The notes under the pieces: generated by a model
The model's input: the letters and a program-made list of their open reading frames with translations, nothing else
The model's database searches: none
What the model was told of the DNA's origin: nothing
Shown: piece by piece, positions 25,248 to 33,202 of the stretch
Position numbering within the stretch: position 1 is the first letter of the stretch
Layout of the letters: each line of letters begins with the position of its first letter
Program-made: the position numbers and the translations under genes
DNA from: an uncultured Collinsella sp.
Lineage (GTDB): Bacteria > Actinomycetota > Coriobacteriia > Coriobacteriales > Coriobacteriaceae
Length of the DNA: 41,156 nucleotides
Assembly: GCA_902478365.1 (NCBI GenBank)
Contig: CABSKX010000016.1
Location: 1 to 41,156, forward strand
Direction of reading: 5' to 3'

Positions 25248-26210
25248 ATGTCCGAAACCGGTCTGCTGCCGGCTTATCTGATCGTCGGTACCGATGGGGT
25301 CAAGCGCGACCACGCCGTCTCGCGTATGAAAGCTCGCTTGGAAAAGTCGGGTATGGTTGAGTTCAACCTCGATGAACGCGACATGACGAAAGATCCCGAT
25401 ATCGAGTCGATCATCGGCTCGCTCAATACCTTTCCCATGGGTAGCGAGTTTCGCCTGGTGATCCTCGACGGCTGCTCCAAGCTTGCCAAGGCGGTCTCGG
25501 AACCGCTCGTCGAGTACCTCGCAAGTCCCAACCCCACGACGGTCTGTCTCATTATCGCCGACTCACTTGCCAAGAATACGCGCCTGTATAAGGCAATCGC
25601 CAAGATCGACAAGAAGGCTATCGTCGATTGCTCGGGTACCAAGCGCTGGGAACTGCCGCGCCGCGTCCAGCAGATGGCGGCGCAGCACGGTAAGTCCATC
25701 TCGACGGCTGCTGCCGAGGAGCTCGTCTCGCGTTCGGGCGAAAACACACGTATGCTCGATAACGACCTGGCAAAGCTCGCCCAGATGGTCGAGGCGCCCC
25801 AGATTGAGCTTGCCGACGTGGAGCGTTGGATCGTGCGTACGGCTGAGGTTCAGCCCTGGGACTTCCTCAACGCCGTCTCGGCTCGCGATATGCGGCGTTC
25901 GCTCGAGCTCTTTAAGCTTCTGCCCTCCAAGAGCTACGTGTGGACCTACACGCTGCTATGCGGTCGTATCCGTGAGCTGATCGTCGCCAAGGCGCTCGAT
26001 GGGCGTGGGCAGGGGCGTGAGCTCGCCGCGACGCTCAAGCTTCAGGCCTGGCAGGTCAAGAATCACCTTACCTGGGCACGTCGTTTTTCGATGGCAGAGC
26101 TCGTTGCCGCGCTCGAGGGTGCCGTCGATGTGGAGCTCGCTCTCAAGGGTTCGGCCGATTCGGAGACCGCGCTTTTGCTCTGGATTACGAACATCTTGAG
26201 AAAATCGTGA
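25248..26210 (+). CDS. holA: DNA polymerase III delta subunit
   Basis: Wrench subunit of the clamp loader that opens the beta clamp. The 320-residue protein shows the degenerate AAA+ architecture of HolA: an N-terminal domain beginning LLPAYLIVGTDGVKRDHAV, the MVEFNLDERD segment, and a helical C-terminal domain (SLELFKLLPSK, LKLQAWQVKNHL). No functional Walker A is expected or seen. ATG 25248 has AGGGGAG 4 bases upstream; ATGs at 25188 and 25206 lie at or before the likely transcription start. The comEC-holA-rpsT order is the classical Gram-positive one. Confidence 0.9.
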   Translation: MSETGLLPAYLIVGTDGVKRDHAVSRMKARLEKSGMVEFNLDERDMTKDPDIESIIGSLNTFPMGSEFRLVILDGCSKLAKAVSEPLVEYLASPNPTTVCLIIADSLAKNTRLYKAIAKIDKKAIVDCSGTKRWELPRRVQQMAAQHGKSISTAAAEELVSRSGENTRMLDNDLAKLAQMVEAPQIELADVERWIVRTAEVQPWDFLNAVSARDMRRSLELFKLLPSKSYVWTYTLLCGRIRELIVAKALDGRGQGRELAATLKLQAWQVKNHLTWARRFSMAELVAALEGAVDVELALKGSADSETALLLWITNILRKS

Positions 26211-26259
26211 TGATACCTGCCTATTTGACAAATTCGTTCTATCCCTTTGAGGGGGAGCG

Positions 26260-26268
26260 TGCTATAGT
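26260..26268 (+). promoter_or_regulatory. rpsT promoter, extended -10
   Basis: TGC-TATAGT matches an extended -10; transcription would start near 26275, giving a leader of about 70 bases. A TTGACA at 26225 is too far upstream (32 bases) to act as its -35. Confidence 0.55.
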
Positions 26269-26273
26269 AGGCG

Positions 26274-26321
26274 CTTGCATGACCTCACCGTGTCTCAGAG
26301 GTGTCATACATTTTTTGCAAG
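26274..26321 (+). promoter_or_regulatory. Structured leader of rpsT
   Basis: CTTGCA (26274-26279) can pair with TGCAAG (26316-26321), enclosing an inner hairpin TGAC-CTC/GAGG-TGTCA (26280-26306) that is followed by T6 (26311-26316). The inner hairpin plus T tract resembles an attenuator, and the outer pairing would compete with the T tract. S20 autoregulates its own synthesis in E. coli by a translational mechanism; a role here is inferred. Confidence 0.45.
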
Positions 26322-26343
26322 GAACTCGAAAGGAACTCCAGAA

Positions 26344-26610
26344 GTGGCAAACATCAAGTCTCAGAAGAAGCGTATCCGCACCAATGAGGCAGCTCGCATG
26401 CGTAACAAGGCTGTCAAGTCCGAGCTCAAGACGCTGACCAAGCACGTTCAGTCCGCCGTCGCCGAGGGCGACGCCGAGAAGGCCCAGGCTGCCCTCAAGA
26501 CCGTCACCAAGCGTCTCGACATGGCTGCCGCTAAGCATGTCATCCACAAGAACCAGGCTTCCAACCGCAAGTCCGGTCTTGCCAAGCTCGTGAACAGCAT
26601 CAACGCCTAA
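26344..26610 (+). CDS. rpsT: 30S ribosomal protein S20
   Basis: Primary 16S rRNA-binding protein of the small subunit; 88 residues, normal length. The sequence starts MANIKSQKKRIRTNE and is highly basic and helical (KTVTKRLDMAAAKHVIHKNQASNRKS). The GTG start at 26344 gives the canonical N-terminus, with AGGA about 9 bases upstream; the open frame upstream is leader. A strong terminator follows, so rpsT is a single-gene unit in the holA-lepA interval. Confidence 0.95.
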   Translation: MANIKSQKKRIRTNEAARMRNKAVKSELKTLTKHVQSAVAEGDAEKAQAALKTVTKRLDMAAAKHVIHKNQASNRKSGLAKLVNSINA

Positions 26611-26644
26611 GTTGTAAATTTCACACCACACAGATTACGCGCAT

Positions 26645-26681
26645 AAATGGAGCCTGTTTTATGGAACAGGCTCCATTTTTT
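26645..26681 (+). terminator. Intrinsic terminator of rpsT
   Basis: A 14-bp perfect stem (AAATGGAGCCTGTT, 26645-26658, with 26665-26678), 6-base loop and a T tract to 26681. Confidence 0.92.
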
Positions 26682-26685
26682 GTAC

Positions 26686-26699
26686 CGCTCGGGTAAGAT
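26686..26699 (+). promoter_or_regulatory. Candidate lepA promoter, near-leaderless
   Basis: CCGCTCGGGTA runs into TAAGAT (26694-26699), only 7 bases before the lepA ATG at 26707. The same CCGCTCGGGTA with TAGAAT occurs before the first dnaJ gene (30803-30817). If TAAGAT is the -10, transcription starts at or next to the ATG, which would make lepA leaderless; no Shine-Dalgarno is visible, in agreement. Confidence 0.45.
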
Positions 26700-26706
26700 A
26701 GTCCGC

Positions 26707-28518
26707 ATGAATACTTCAATTGACATTTCCCACATCCGTAACTTCTCGATCGTTGCGCATATCGACCATGGCAAGTCCACGATCAGTGACCGCATCCTCG
26801 AGCTCACCCATACCGTCGATGAGCGCGATATGGAGTCGCAGCTGCTTGACACGATGGACATCGAGCGCGAGCGCGGCATCACGATCAAGTCCAACGCCGT
26901 CCGCGTGTCCTATGACGCCGACGACGGCGAGACGTATCAGTTCAACCTGATTGATACGCCGGGCCACGTGGACTTTACCTACGAGGTCTCGCGCTCGCTG
27001 GCCGCTTGCGAGGGCGCGGTGCTCGTCGTGGACGCCACTCAGGGCGTCGAGGCGCAGACTGTTTCCAACGCGACGCTCGCCATGAACGCCAACTTGGACA
27101 TTGTTCCGGCCATCAACAAGATCGACCTTCCCTCGGCGCACCCCGACGAGGTTAAGACCGAGATCGAAGACGATCTGGCCATTCCCGCAGATGATGCCGT
27201 GTGCGTGTCGGGCAAGACCGGCGAGGGCATCCACGATCTGCTGGAGTCCATCGTCTTTTTGATCTCGCCTCCCAAGGGCGATGCAAATGGCCCTCTCAAG
27301 GCACTTATTCTGGATTCGTACTTCGATGAGTACCGCGGCGTCGTCGCCACGGTGCGCGTCTTTGACGGTTCAATCAAAAAGGGCGATACCCTGCGCATGA
27401 TGCAGGCCAAGGGCGACTTCTTGGTCGATGGCGTGGGCGTCAAGCGTCCTGCCGAGACGCCGGTCGATGCTCTGACCGTCGGCGAGGTTGGCTATGTGGT
27501 CACGGGTCTGAAGGACCCCGAGGCTGTGCGCGTGGGCGATACCCTTACGTGGGCTTCGACCCCCTGCCCCGAGCCGCTACCGGGCTACCGCGAGGCCAAG
27601 CCCATGGTCTACACGGGTCTGTTCCCCATCGACAACAAGGACTACGAGAACCTGCGCGACGCGCTCGATAAGCTGCACGTCAACGATCCGTCGTTGGTGT
27701 GGGAGCCTGAGACGTCGGTGGCGCTGGGCTTTGGCTTTCGCGTGGGCTTCCTGGGCCTGCTGCACATGGAGGTCGTCAAGGAGCGCCTGGAGCGCGAGTT
27801 CAATCTGGACCTGATCGCCACGAGCCCCTCGGTCGACTACCACGTGTACAAGACTGACGGCGAGGTGATCGATGTCCGCAGCCCGCAGGATCTGCCCGAG
27901 GCCACGCGCATCGAGCGTATCGAAGAGCCCTACCTCAAGGCAAAGATCATCTGCCCGCCCGAGTATACGGGTGCCGTCATGCAGCTCGCTATCGAGCACC
28001 GTGGCGTCACGACCGATATGATTCACCTGACGAGCAAATCGGTCGAGATGCGCTTTGATATGCCGCTCGCCGAGCTCATCTTGGACTTCTTCGATCAGCT
28101 CAAGAGCCGCACCAAGGGTTACGCCTCGCTCGACTACGAGTTCAACGAATATCGCCCCTCCGAGCTCGTCAAGCTCGACATCCTGCTTTCGGGCGACGAG
28201 GTGGACGCGCTGTCGTTTATCGTGCACAAGGATAAGGCCTACGGTCTTGCCCGAGGCCTGTGCGATAAGCTCAAGGAGATCATTCCGCGTCAGCTGTTCG
28301 AGGTGCCTATCCAGGGTGCCATCGGCAACAAGATCATTGCCCGCTCCACCGTTAAGGCACGCCGCAAGGACGTGCTGGCCAAGTGCTACGGCGGCGATAT
28401 CTCGCGAAAGCGCAAGCTGCTCGAGAAGCAGAAAGAGGGCAAGAAGCGCATGAAGGCCATCGGCTCGGTTGAGGTTCCGCAGGAGGCCTTTATGGCGATT
28501 CTCAAGGTGGACGAGTAG
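26707..28518 (+). CDS. lepA: Elongation factor 4 (back-translocating GTPase LepA)
   Basis: Ribosome-associated GTPase implicated in back-translocation and subunit maturation. The 603-residue protein starts MNTSIDISHIRNFSIVAHIDHGKS, with G1 at 17-24; the DTPGHVDF G3 motif, NKIDLPSA G4, EF-G-like domains II, III and V, and the LepA-specific C-terminal domain with RRKDVLAKCYGGDISRKRKLLEKQKEGKKRMK are all present. The frame is open upstream into the rpsT terminator, but homology begins at ATG 26707. dusB follows after 4 bases. Confidence 0.96.
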   Translation: MNTSIDISHIRNFSIVAHIDHGKSTISDRILELTHTVDERDMESQLLDTMDIERERGITIKSNAVRVSYDADDGETYQFNLIDTPGHVDFTYEVSRSLAACEGAVLVVDATQGVEAQTVSNATLAMNANLDIVPAINKIDLPSAHPDEVKTEIEDDLAIPADDAVCVSGKTGEGIHDLLESIVFLISPPKGDANGPLKALILDSYFDEYRGVVATVRVFDGSIKKGDTLRMMQAKGDFLVDGVGVKRPAETPVDALTVGEVGYVVTGLKDPEAVRVGDTLTWASTPCPEPLPGYREAKPMVYTGLFPIDNKDYENLRDALDKLHVNDPSLVWEPETSVALGFGFRVGFLGLLHMEVVKERLEREFNLDLIATSPSVDYHVYKTDGEVIDVRSPQDLPEATRIERIEEPYLKAKIICPPEYTGAVMQLAIEHRGVTTDMIHLTSKSVEMRFDMPLAELILDFFDQLKSRTKGYASLDYEFNEYRPSELVKLDILLSGDEVDALSFIVHKDKAYGLARGLCDKLKEIIPRQLFEVPIQGAIGNKIIARSTVKARRKDVLAKCYGGDISRKRKLLEKQKEGKKRMKAIGSVEVPQEAFMAILKVDE

Positions 28519-28522
28519 GTCC

Positions 28523-29566
28523 ATGGCGCTTTCTGAATACAGCAAGCGGCTGCTGGGCGCCTATGCCGAGCAGCCGTTCCTTATGGCTCCCATGGCGGGC
28601 GTAACCGACCCCGCCTATCGCATCATGTGTCGCCGCCGCGGCGCCAACTTTGCCTACAGCGAGATGGTGAGCGTTGCAGGCCTTGCCTATGCCAGCAACA
28701 AGACGTGGCGCCTGGTGCTGCCGGCCGACGAGGAACAGCAGATTTGCGTGCAGCTCTTTGGTTCCAAGCCCGATCAGTTTGCGAGTGCCGTCGCTGCCGT
28801 CGAGGAACGCGTGGGCGATCGCCTGTCATTGATTGATATCAACATGGCCTGTCCGGCTCGCAAGGTCGTTACCAAGGGCGAGGGCTCGGCGCTTATGCGC
28901 ACGCCCGACCTGGCCGAGAAGATTGTCGAGGCAGCGGTGGGCGCGGCGCATGTTCCCGTGACCGTGAAGATCCGCAAGGGTTTTTATGCCGAGGACCGCA
29001 ACGCCGCAACGTTTGCCCAGATGCTCGAAGGGGCTGGCGCCTCTGCAGTTGCCGTGCACGGTCGTTGTGCCACGCAGCTCTATACGGGCCAGGCCGATTG
29101 GTCTGTCGTCGATGAGGTTGCCGAAGCCGTCGAGATTCCCGTGATTGGTTCGGGCGATGTGTTCTCGGCCGAGGACGCTGCTGAGCATCTGAGCGGTTCG
29201 GGTGCCAGCGCGGTGTTTATTGCGCGCGGTATCTACGGCAATCCCTGGGTGTTCGGCGATGCACGCGCCCTTGCACTCGATGGCACGCCGGTTCCTTCTC
29301 GCTCCTCGGTCGAGCGCCTGGAGGCCCTGCGTGAGCACCTGACGTTGACGCACGAGCTTCTGCCGCTTATGTCGCGCGCCCGTACGTATGCAAGCTGGTA
29401 CTTAAAGGGTATGCCCCATGCCGCCGCCTGGCGCGCTCAGGTGGTGCGTTGCTCCACGTACGAGGAGTTTATGGCGCTGGTCGATGATATCGAGCGCGAC
29501 GTGGTGGCCTGCGAGGCCGCCCTTGCCGCCGGCGAATCGGTGCCCGCTCATCCGCTGGAGGCCTAA
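28523..29566 (+). CDS. dusB: tRNA-dihydrouridine synthase
   Basis: FMN-dependent reductase that makes dihydrouridine in tRNA D-loops. The N-terminal barrel motif PFLMAPMAGVTDPAYR, catalytic Cys110 in INMACPARKV, the TVKIRKGF strand and the VAVHGRCATQLYTG phosphate region identify a DusB-like enzyme. The ATG four bases after the lepA stop gives 347 residues; the frame is also open inside lepA. Exact Dus subclass (A/B/C) cannot be fixed by eye; the Gram-positive-type sequence and gene position favour DusB. It is inserted between lepA and hemW relative to the Bacillus order. Confidence 0.9.
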   Translation: MALSEYSKRLLGAYAEQPFLMAPMAGVTDPAYRIMCRRRGANFAYSEMVSVAGLAYASNKTWRLVLPADEEQQICVQLFGSKPDQFASAVAAVEERVGDRLSLIDINMACPARKVVTKGEGSALMRTPDLAEKIVEAAVGAAHVPVTVKIRKGFYAEDRNAATFAQMLEGAGASAVAVHGRCATQLYTGQADWSVVDEVAEAVEIPVIGSGDVFSAEDAAEHLSGSGASAVFIARGIYGNPWVFGDARALALDGTPVPSRSSVERLEALREHLTLTHELLPLMSRARTYASWYLKGMPHAAAWRAQVVRCSTYEEFMALVDDIERDVVACEAALAAGESVPAHPLEA

Positions 29567-29568
29567 CG

Positions 29569-30801
29569 GTGGCCGTTACCGCGCTGTATGTGCACGTGCC
29601 GTTTTGCGCTCAAAAATGCCGCTATTGCGACTTTGACTCGCAAAGCGTGGCCCCGTGCGACCTGGATGCTGCGCTCGATGCCTATTTTGAGCACCTGTAT
29701 ACGCGGCTCGATGCCTTTGGCACCGCTGGGGCACTCAGGCAGATCCGCACTGTCTACGTAGGCGGCGGCACGCCGTCGCTGGCAGGGGAGCGCCTCGTGA
29801 AACTTGCCCGTCGTATCTCCATGTGGTGCAAGCCCGTTGAGTTTACTTGTGAAGCCAATCCAGAATCGCTGACGGCTGGGCTCGCCACCGCGCTTGACGA
29901 GGCAGGTGTCACGCGCATCTCTCTGGGCGTGCAGACGCTGGACAATACCGAGTTGGCTGTCATTGGCCGTATCCATGATGCCGAACGGGCGCTTGAGGCT
30001 ATCGCGACGGTGAAGGATGTTGGGCGCGATGTTTCGTGCGACCTTATGTGTGGGCTTCCCGGACAGACTATGGCGAGCTGGCAGTACACGCTCGATGGCG
30101 CGCTTGCGGCGGCCCCGCACCATGTGTCGGTCTATCCACTCACGCTCGAGGAGGGCACGCCGCTTTACCGCATGGCGTGCCGTGATGAGTCGCTTGAGCC
30201 CGATGAGGATTTCCAAGCCGCATGCATGGACGTTGCGCGCGAGCGGCTGAGTTCGGCGGGCTACCATCCGTATGAGGTGGCGAGCTACGCGCTCGATGGG
30301 CATGAATGCGCCCACAACATTGCCTATTGGACCGGACAGGGCTATTTGGGTTTGGGTCGTTCTGCCGCGGGTATGCTCGATGCCGAGGATTTCGATCGCT
30401 TGGCCGGGCTGTTTCCTGACGTTCCCGCTCGTGGCGATGCGCATCGCGTGCGACTGGTGCAACGTGACGATGGCGCTACAGCGTTTGAGGCCGAGTACCT
30501 GTCGCATCGCGAGGCGGCGGCCGAGGATTTGATGCTCGCCTGCCGCATGACGCGTGGCATTGGGCCCGAACTGTTGGTTCACTCGGCAAGCGTGATTGCT
30601 GCAGACGAACTGGCGGCGGCCTGCGACCGTGCGCTCGAGTTGGACCTTGCCACCTGGGTGCCCGATCATGTTGAAGGACATGCGGGGCGCGTCACCTCAA
30701 AAGACGTTATCGCAGGTCGCGCCCGCGCCCGTTTAGCGCCGACCCACCTGGGCTGGCTCGATGGAAATATGCTGTTCGAGCTGTTTTGGGGTCTAGCCTA
30801 G
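29569..30801 (+). CDS. hemW: Radical SAM heme chaperone HemW (HemN-like)
   Basis: Radical SAM protein of the HemN/HemW family. The [4Fe-4S] motif is Cys13, Cys17, Cys20 (CAQKCRYC, followed by DF), and GGGTPS, FTCEANPES, SLGVQTLDN and SCDLMCGLPGQT are the next family motifs; a C-terminal HemN-type domain completes the 410 residues. The short N-terminus, the position next to lepA and the lack of heme-synthesis genes nearby point to the heme chaperone HemW rather than coproporphyrinogen dehydrogenase HemN. GTG starts 2 bases after the dusB stop. The next gene has its own promoter. Confidence 0.9.
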   Translation: MAVTALYVHVPFCAQKCRYCDFDSQSVAPCDLDAALDAYFEHLYTRLDAFGTAGALRQIRTVYVGGGTPSLAGERLVKLARRISMWCKPVEFTCEANPESLTAGLATALDEAGVTRISLGVQTLDNTELAVIGRIHDAERALEAIATVKDVGRDVSCDLMCGLPGQTMASWQYTLDGALAAAPHHVSVYPLTLEEGTPLYRMACRDESLEPDEDFQAACMDVARERLSSAGYHPYEVASYALDGHECAHNIAYWTGQGYLGLGRSAAGMLDAEDFDRLAGLFPDVPARGDAHRVRLVQRDDGATAFEAEYLSHREAAAEDLMLACRMTRGIGPELLVHSASVIAADELAAACDRALELDLATWVPDHVEGHAGRVTSKDVIAGRARARLAPTHLGWLDGNMLFELFWGLA

Positions 30802-30802
30802 G

Positions 30803-30817
30803 CCGCTCGGGTAGAAT
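30803..30817 (+). promoter_or_regulatory. Candidate promoter for the first dnaJ gene
   Basis: CCGCTCGGGTA, the same 11-mer as before lepA, precedes TAGAAT (30812-30817), 42 bases upstream of the ATG. No clear -35. It lies directly after the hemW stop. Confidence 0.45.
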
Positions 30818-30859
30818 TACCGCAATATATACGCTGCTGTGAGCAGGAGGTTGCCGCGC

Positions 30860-31963
30860 ATGGCGACGATGAACGAAAAAGATTACTACGAGATCTTGGG
30901 TGTCTCCAAGGACGCCACCTCGCGTGATATTCAAAAGGCTTTCCAGCAAAAGGCCCGCAAGCTCCATCCGGACGTCAATAAAGAGCCGGATGCCGAGGAA
31001 AAGTTTAAAGAGGTTTCCGAGGCCTACGCCGTGCTCTCGGACGAGCAGAAGCGTGCGCGTTACGACGCCATGCGGTCGGGTAATCCCTTTGCCGGTGCAC
31101 CGACGGCTTCGCCCTATGGCGGTGGCTATGCCGGCAGCGCCGGTTACGGCAATCCCTTTGACGGCGGTTTCCCCTTCGGGGGCGCCTGGGGCCAGCCCCG
31201 TCGCGGCCAGGCGGCCTACAACCCCGAGAGTGGCGCCAACGTGGTCGTCGATATCAAGCTCGACGCCAAGGAGGCTAAGGGCGGTGCCCACAAGACCGTT
31301 CGCTACACCCGCTTTGACACCTGCGGACATTGTGGCGGATCGGGCTCCGTTTCGTCAGAGCATGCCCACACCTGTCCGAGCTGCGGTGGTCGCGGCCATA
31401 TCGATGTCGACCTGTCTTTCCTGTTTGGTGCGGGCACGTTCCAGACGGTTTGTCCTGAGTGCGGCGGTTCCGGCAAGGTCGTTGCCGACCCGTGCCCCGA
31501 TTGCGGTGGCAGCGGCCGTGTCCGTGTGACCTCCGAGCAGACGATTGAGTTTCCCGCCGGCACGCATGATGGCGACGAGGTGCGCGTCCCCAACATGGGT
31601 CACGCCGGCACGAACGGCGCTTCGGGCGGCGATCTGGTCGGTCGTGCGCACGTTGAGGCCGAGCGCCTGGAGGGTAAGGCTCGCACCGGCTTCTACCTCA
31701 TGGGCATCATCGCTCCGTTTTTGGTGCTGTCGGCCATCTCGGGCGTGTTCTCCGCCTTCGCCATGATGTGCTTCATTCCGTTTGCCATGGGCTTGTTCAT
31801 GGTGCTGTCGGACGGCGTGCTTCATCGCAGCCTGCTGTGGTGGAAGCGCGGCGCGATGCAGTTTGCCAATGGTTTTGCCAACGGCTTTATGTTTGCGCTC
31901 GTGTCGGTCTGGTTTGTGAGCTGCTCGCAGCAGGCCATGCTTTCGCCCTACGGGATGCAATAA
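30860..31963 (+). CDS. DnaJ-family co-chaperone with membrane-spanning C-terminus
   Basis: A J-domain co-chaperone paralogue. Residues 5-72 are a complete J-domain with HPD at 36-38; 73-120 is a Gly/Phe/Pro-rich linker; 125-225 contains a DnaJ-type zinc centre with four CxxC repeats (CGHC, CPSC, CPEC, CPDC). Unlike canonical DnaJ, only the first strands of the second substrate-binding domain remain, and residues 278-367 are replaced by strongly hydrophobic stretches: about 278-317 (one or two membrane helices) and about 338-357. It therefore looks membrane-tethered, with the J-domain in the cytoplasm to recruit DnaK. ATG 30860 has AGGAGG 9 bases upstream. It lies directly before canonical dnaJ, in the place where hrcA-grpE-dnaK sit in many Gram-positive genomes. 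Confidence 0.85.
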   Translation: MATMNEKDYYEILGVSKDATSRDIQKAFQQKARKLHPDVNKEPDAEEKFKEVSEAYAVLSDEQKRARYDAMRSGNPFAGAPTASPYGGGYAGSAGYGNPFDGGFPFGGAWGQPRRGQAAYNPESGANVVVDIKLDAKEAKGGAHKTVRYTRFDTCGHCGGSGSVSSEHAHTCPSCGGRGHIDVDLSFLFGAGTFQTVCPECGGSGKVVADPCPDCGGSGRVRVTSEQTIEFPAGTHDGDEVRVPNMGHAGTNGASGGDLVGRAHVEAERLEGKARTGFYLMGIIAPFLVLSAISGVFSAFAMMCFIPFAMGLFMVLSDGVLHRSLLWWKRGAMQFANGFANGFMFALVSVWFVSCSQQAMLSPYGMQ

Positions 31964-32044
31964 CATCAAACCCTCTGTTTGCGGCCGGCCCAGCTTGGGT
32001 ATAGGACGCACTGTGACAATAATGAAAGTTGGAAGGATTCGGTC

Positions 32045-33193
32045 GTGTCGGAAAATAGGGATTACTACGAGGTACTTGGCGTTGACAAGGATGCCGACGC
32101 GCGGACGATCAAGCGCGCGTTTCTAAAGAAAGCCCGTACGGTACACCCGGATGTTTCGGACGACCCCGAGGCCGAGGCCAAGTTCAAAGAGCTCAACGAG
32201 GCCTATTCCGTTCTTTCCGACGAGCAGAAGCGTGCTAACTACGACCGTTACGGTACCGCGGACGGCCCCGGTGGTTCTGGCTATGTCGATATCAACGATA
32301 TCTTTGGCGGCATGGGTATGGACGACCTCTTCTCGTCGTTCTTTGGCGGCGGTGCCGGCGGTGGCGCTCGCAACCGTCGCGAGCGCCGTCGCGGTCGCGA
32401 CATGGCCATCTCCCTTTCGGTGACGCTCGAGGAGGCTGCGCTCGGTTGCAAAAAGACGATTAGCTACGACCGTCTTGCCCCTTGTGAGGACTGCAACGGT
32501 ACCGGTAAGGCCGAGGGCGCGACCGAAAAGCAGTGCAGCCGCTGTCACGGCACAGGCTATGTGACGACGGTTCAGCGTTCTTTCCTGGGTCAGGTTCAGT
32601 CCTCTTCGCCCTGTCCCGACTGCCACGGCGAAGGCACGGTCATCGATCATCCCTGCGAGACCTGTGACGGCCAGGGCCGCACGCCTTCTCACGAAAAGAT
32701 TGACATCGATATTCCCGCTGGTGTTTCGACCGGTCGTCAGCTGCGCGTGAGTGGTTTTGGCGAGGCCGGCCTTCGTGGCGAGCCGTCGGGCGACCTGATC
32801 GTCAACGTGCGTGTCGCCGACCACGAGCGTTTTAAGCGTAATGGCGATGACCTCTATCTGGTGAACGATATCTCGATTGCGCAGGCCGCGCTCGGTTGCG
32901 AGATTGAGGTCGAGGGCATTATGCCTGACGAGGTCGTTAAAGTGACGGTTCCCGCCGGCACACAGTACGGTGACACCGTGAGCGTCAATAACTACGGCAT
33001 GCCGCGTATCGGCGGTGGCGGCTCGCGCGGTCGTCTGATTGTGCAGCTGCGCGTGGTCGTTCCCACCAATCTCTCCAACAAGCAGCGCGAGCTGCTTCGC
33101 GCCTTTGCCGACGAGATGGGCGATGACGTCGCATCCGGTAAGAAGTCGGTGACCGACCGTATCAAGAGTGCCCTCGACGACATCCTCGATTAA
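32045..33193 (+). CDS. dnaJ: Chaperone DnaJ (canonical)
   Basis: J-protein that stimulates DnaK ATPase and delivers substrates. The 382-residue protein has the J-domain (HPD at 34-36), a Gly/Phe region (FGGMGMDDLF), four zinc-binding CxxCxGxG-type repeats (CEDCNGTG, CSRCHGTG, CPDCHGEG, CETCDGQG), both CTD substrate-binding domains and a C-terminal dimerisation end (DRIKSALDDILD). GTG 32045 is chosen with GGAAGGA 7 bases before it; the frame is open upstream to 31979. The 81-base gap after the first dnaJ carries GGGTATAGGAC, a possible -10, so it may be transcribed separately. No dnaK or grpE is in the window. Confidence 0.95.
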   Translation: MSENRDYYEVLGVDKDADARTIKRAFLKKARTVHPDVSDDPEAEAKFKELNEAYSVLSDEQKRANYDRYGTADGPGGSGYVDINDIFGGMGMDDLFSSFFGGGAGGGARNRRERRRGRDMAISLSVTLEEAALGCKKTISYDRLAPCEDCNGTGKAEGATEKQCSRCHGTGYVTTVQRSFLGQVQSSSPCPDCHGEGTVIDHPCETCDGQGRTPSHEKIDIDIPAGVSTGRQLRVSGFGEAGLRGEPSGDLIVNVRVADHERFKRNGDDLYLVNDISIAQAALGCEIEVEGIMPDEVVKVTVPAGTQYGDTVSVNNYGMPRIGGGGSRGRLIVQLRVVVPTNLSNKQRELLRAFADEMGDDVASGKKSVTDRIKSALDDILD

Positions 33194-33202
33194 GGAGCCC
33201 GT

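Noticed and set aside
26225..26268. TTGACA/TATAGT as a single rpsT promoter
   Set aside because: The hexamers are 32 bases apart, too far for one sigma-70-type promoter; only the extended -10 was kept.
30818..32044. CIRCE (HrcA) or HAIR (HspR) element before the dnaJ genes
   Set aside because: No TTAGCACTC-n9-GAGTGCTAA or HAIR-like inverted repeat is visible in either upstream region.
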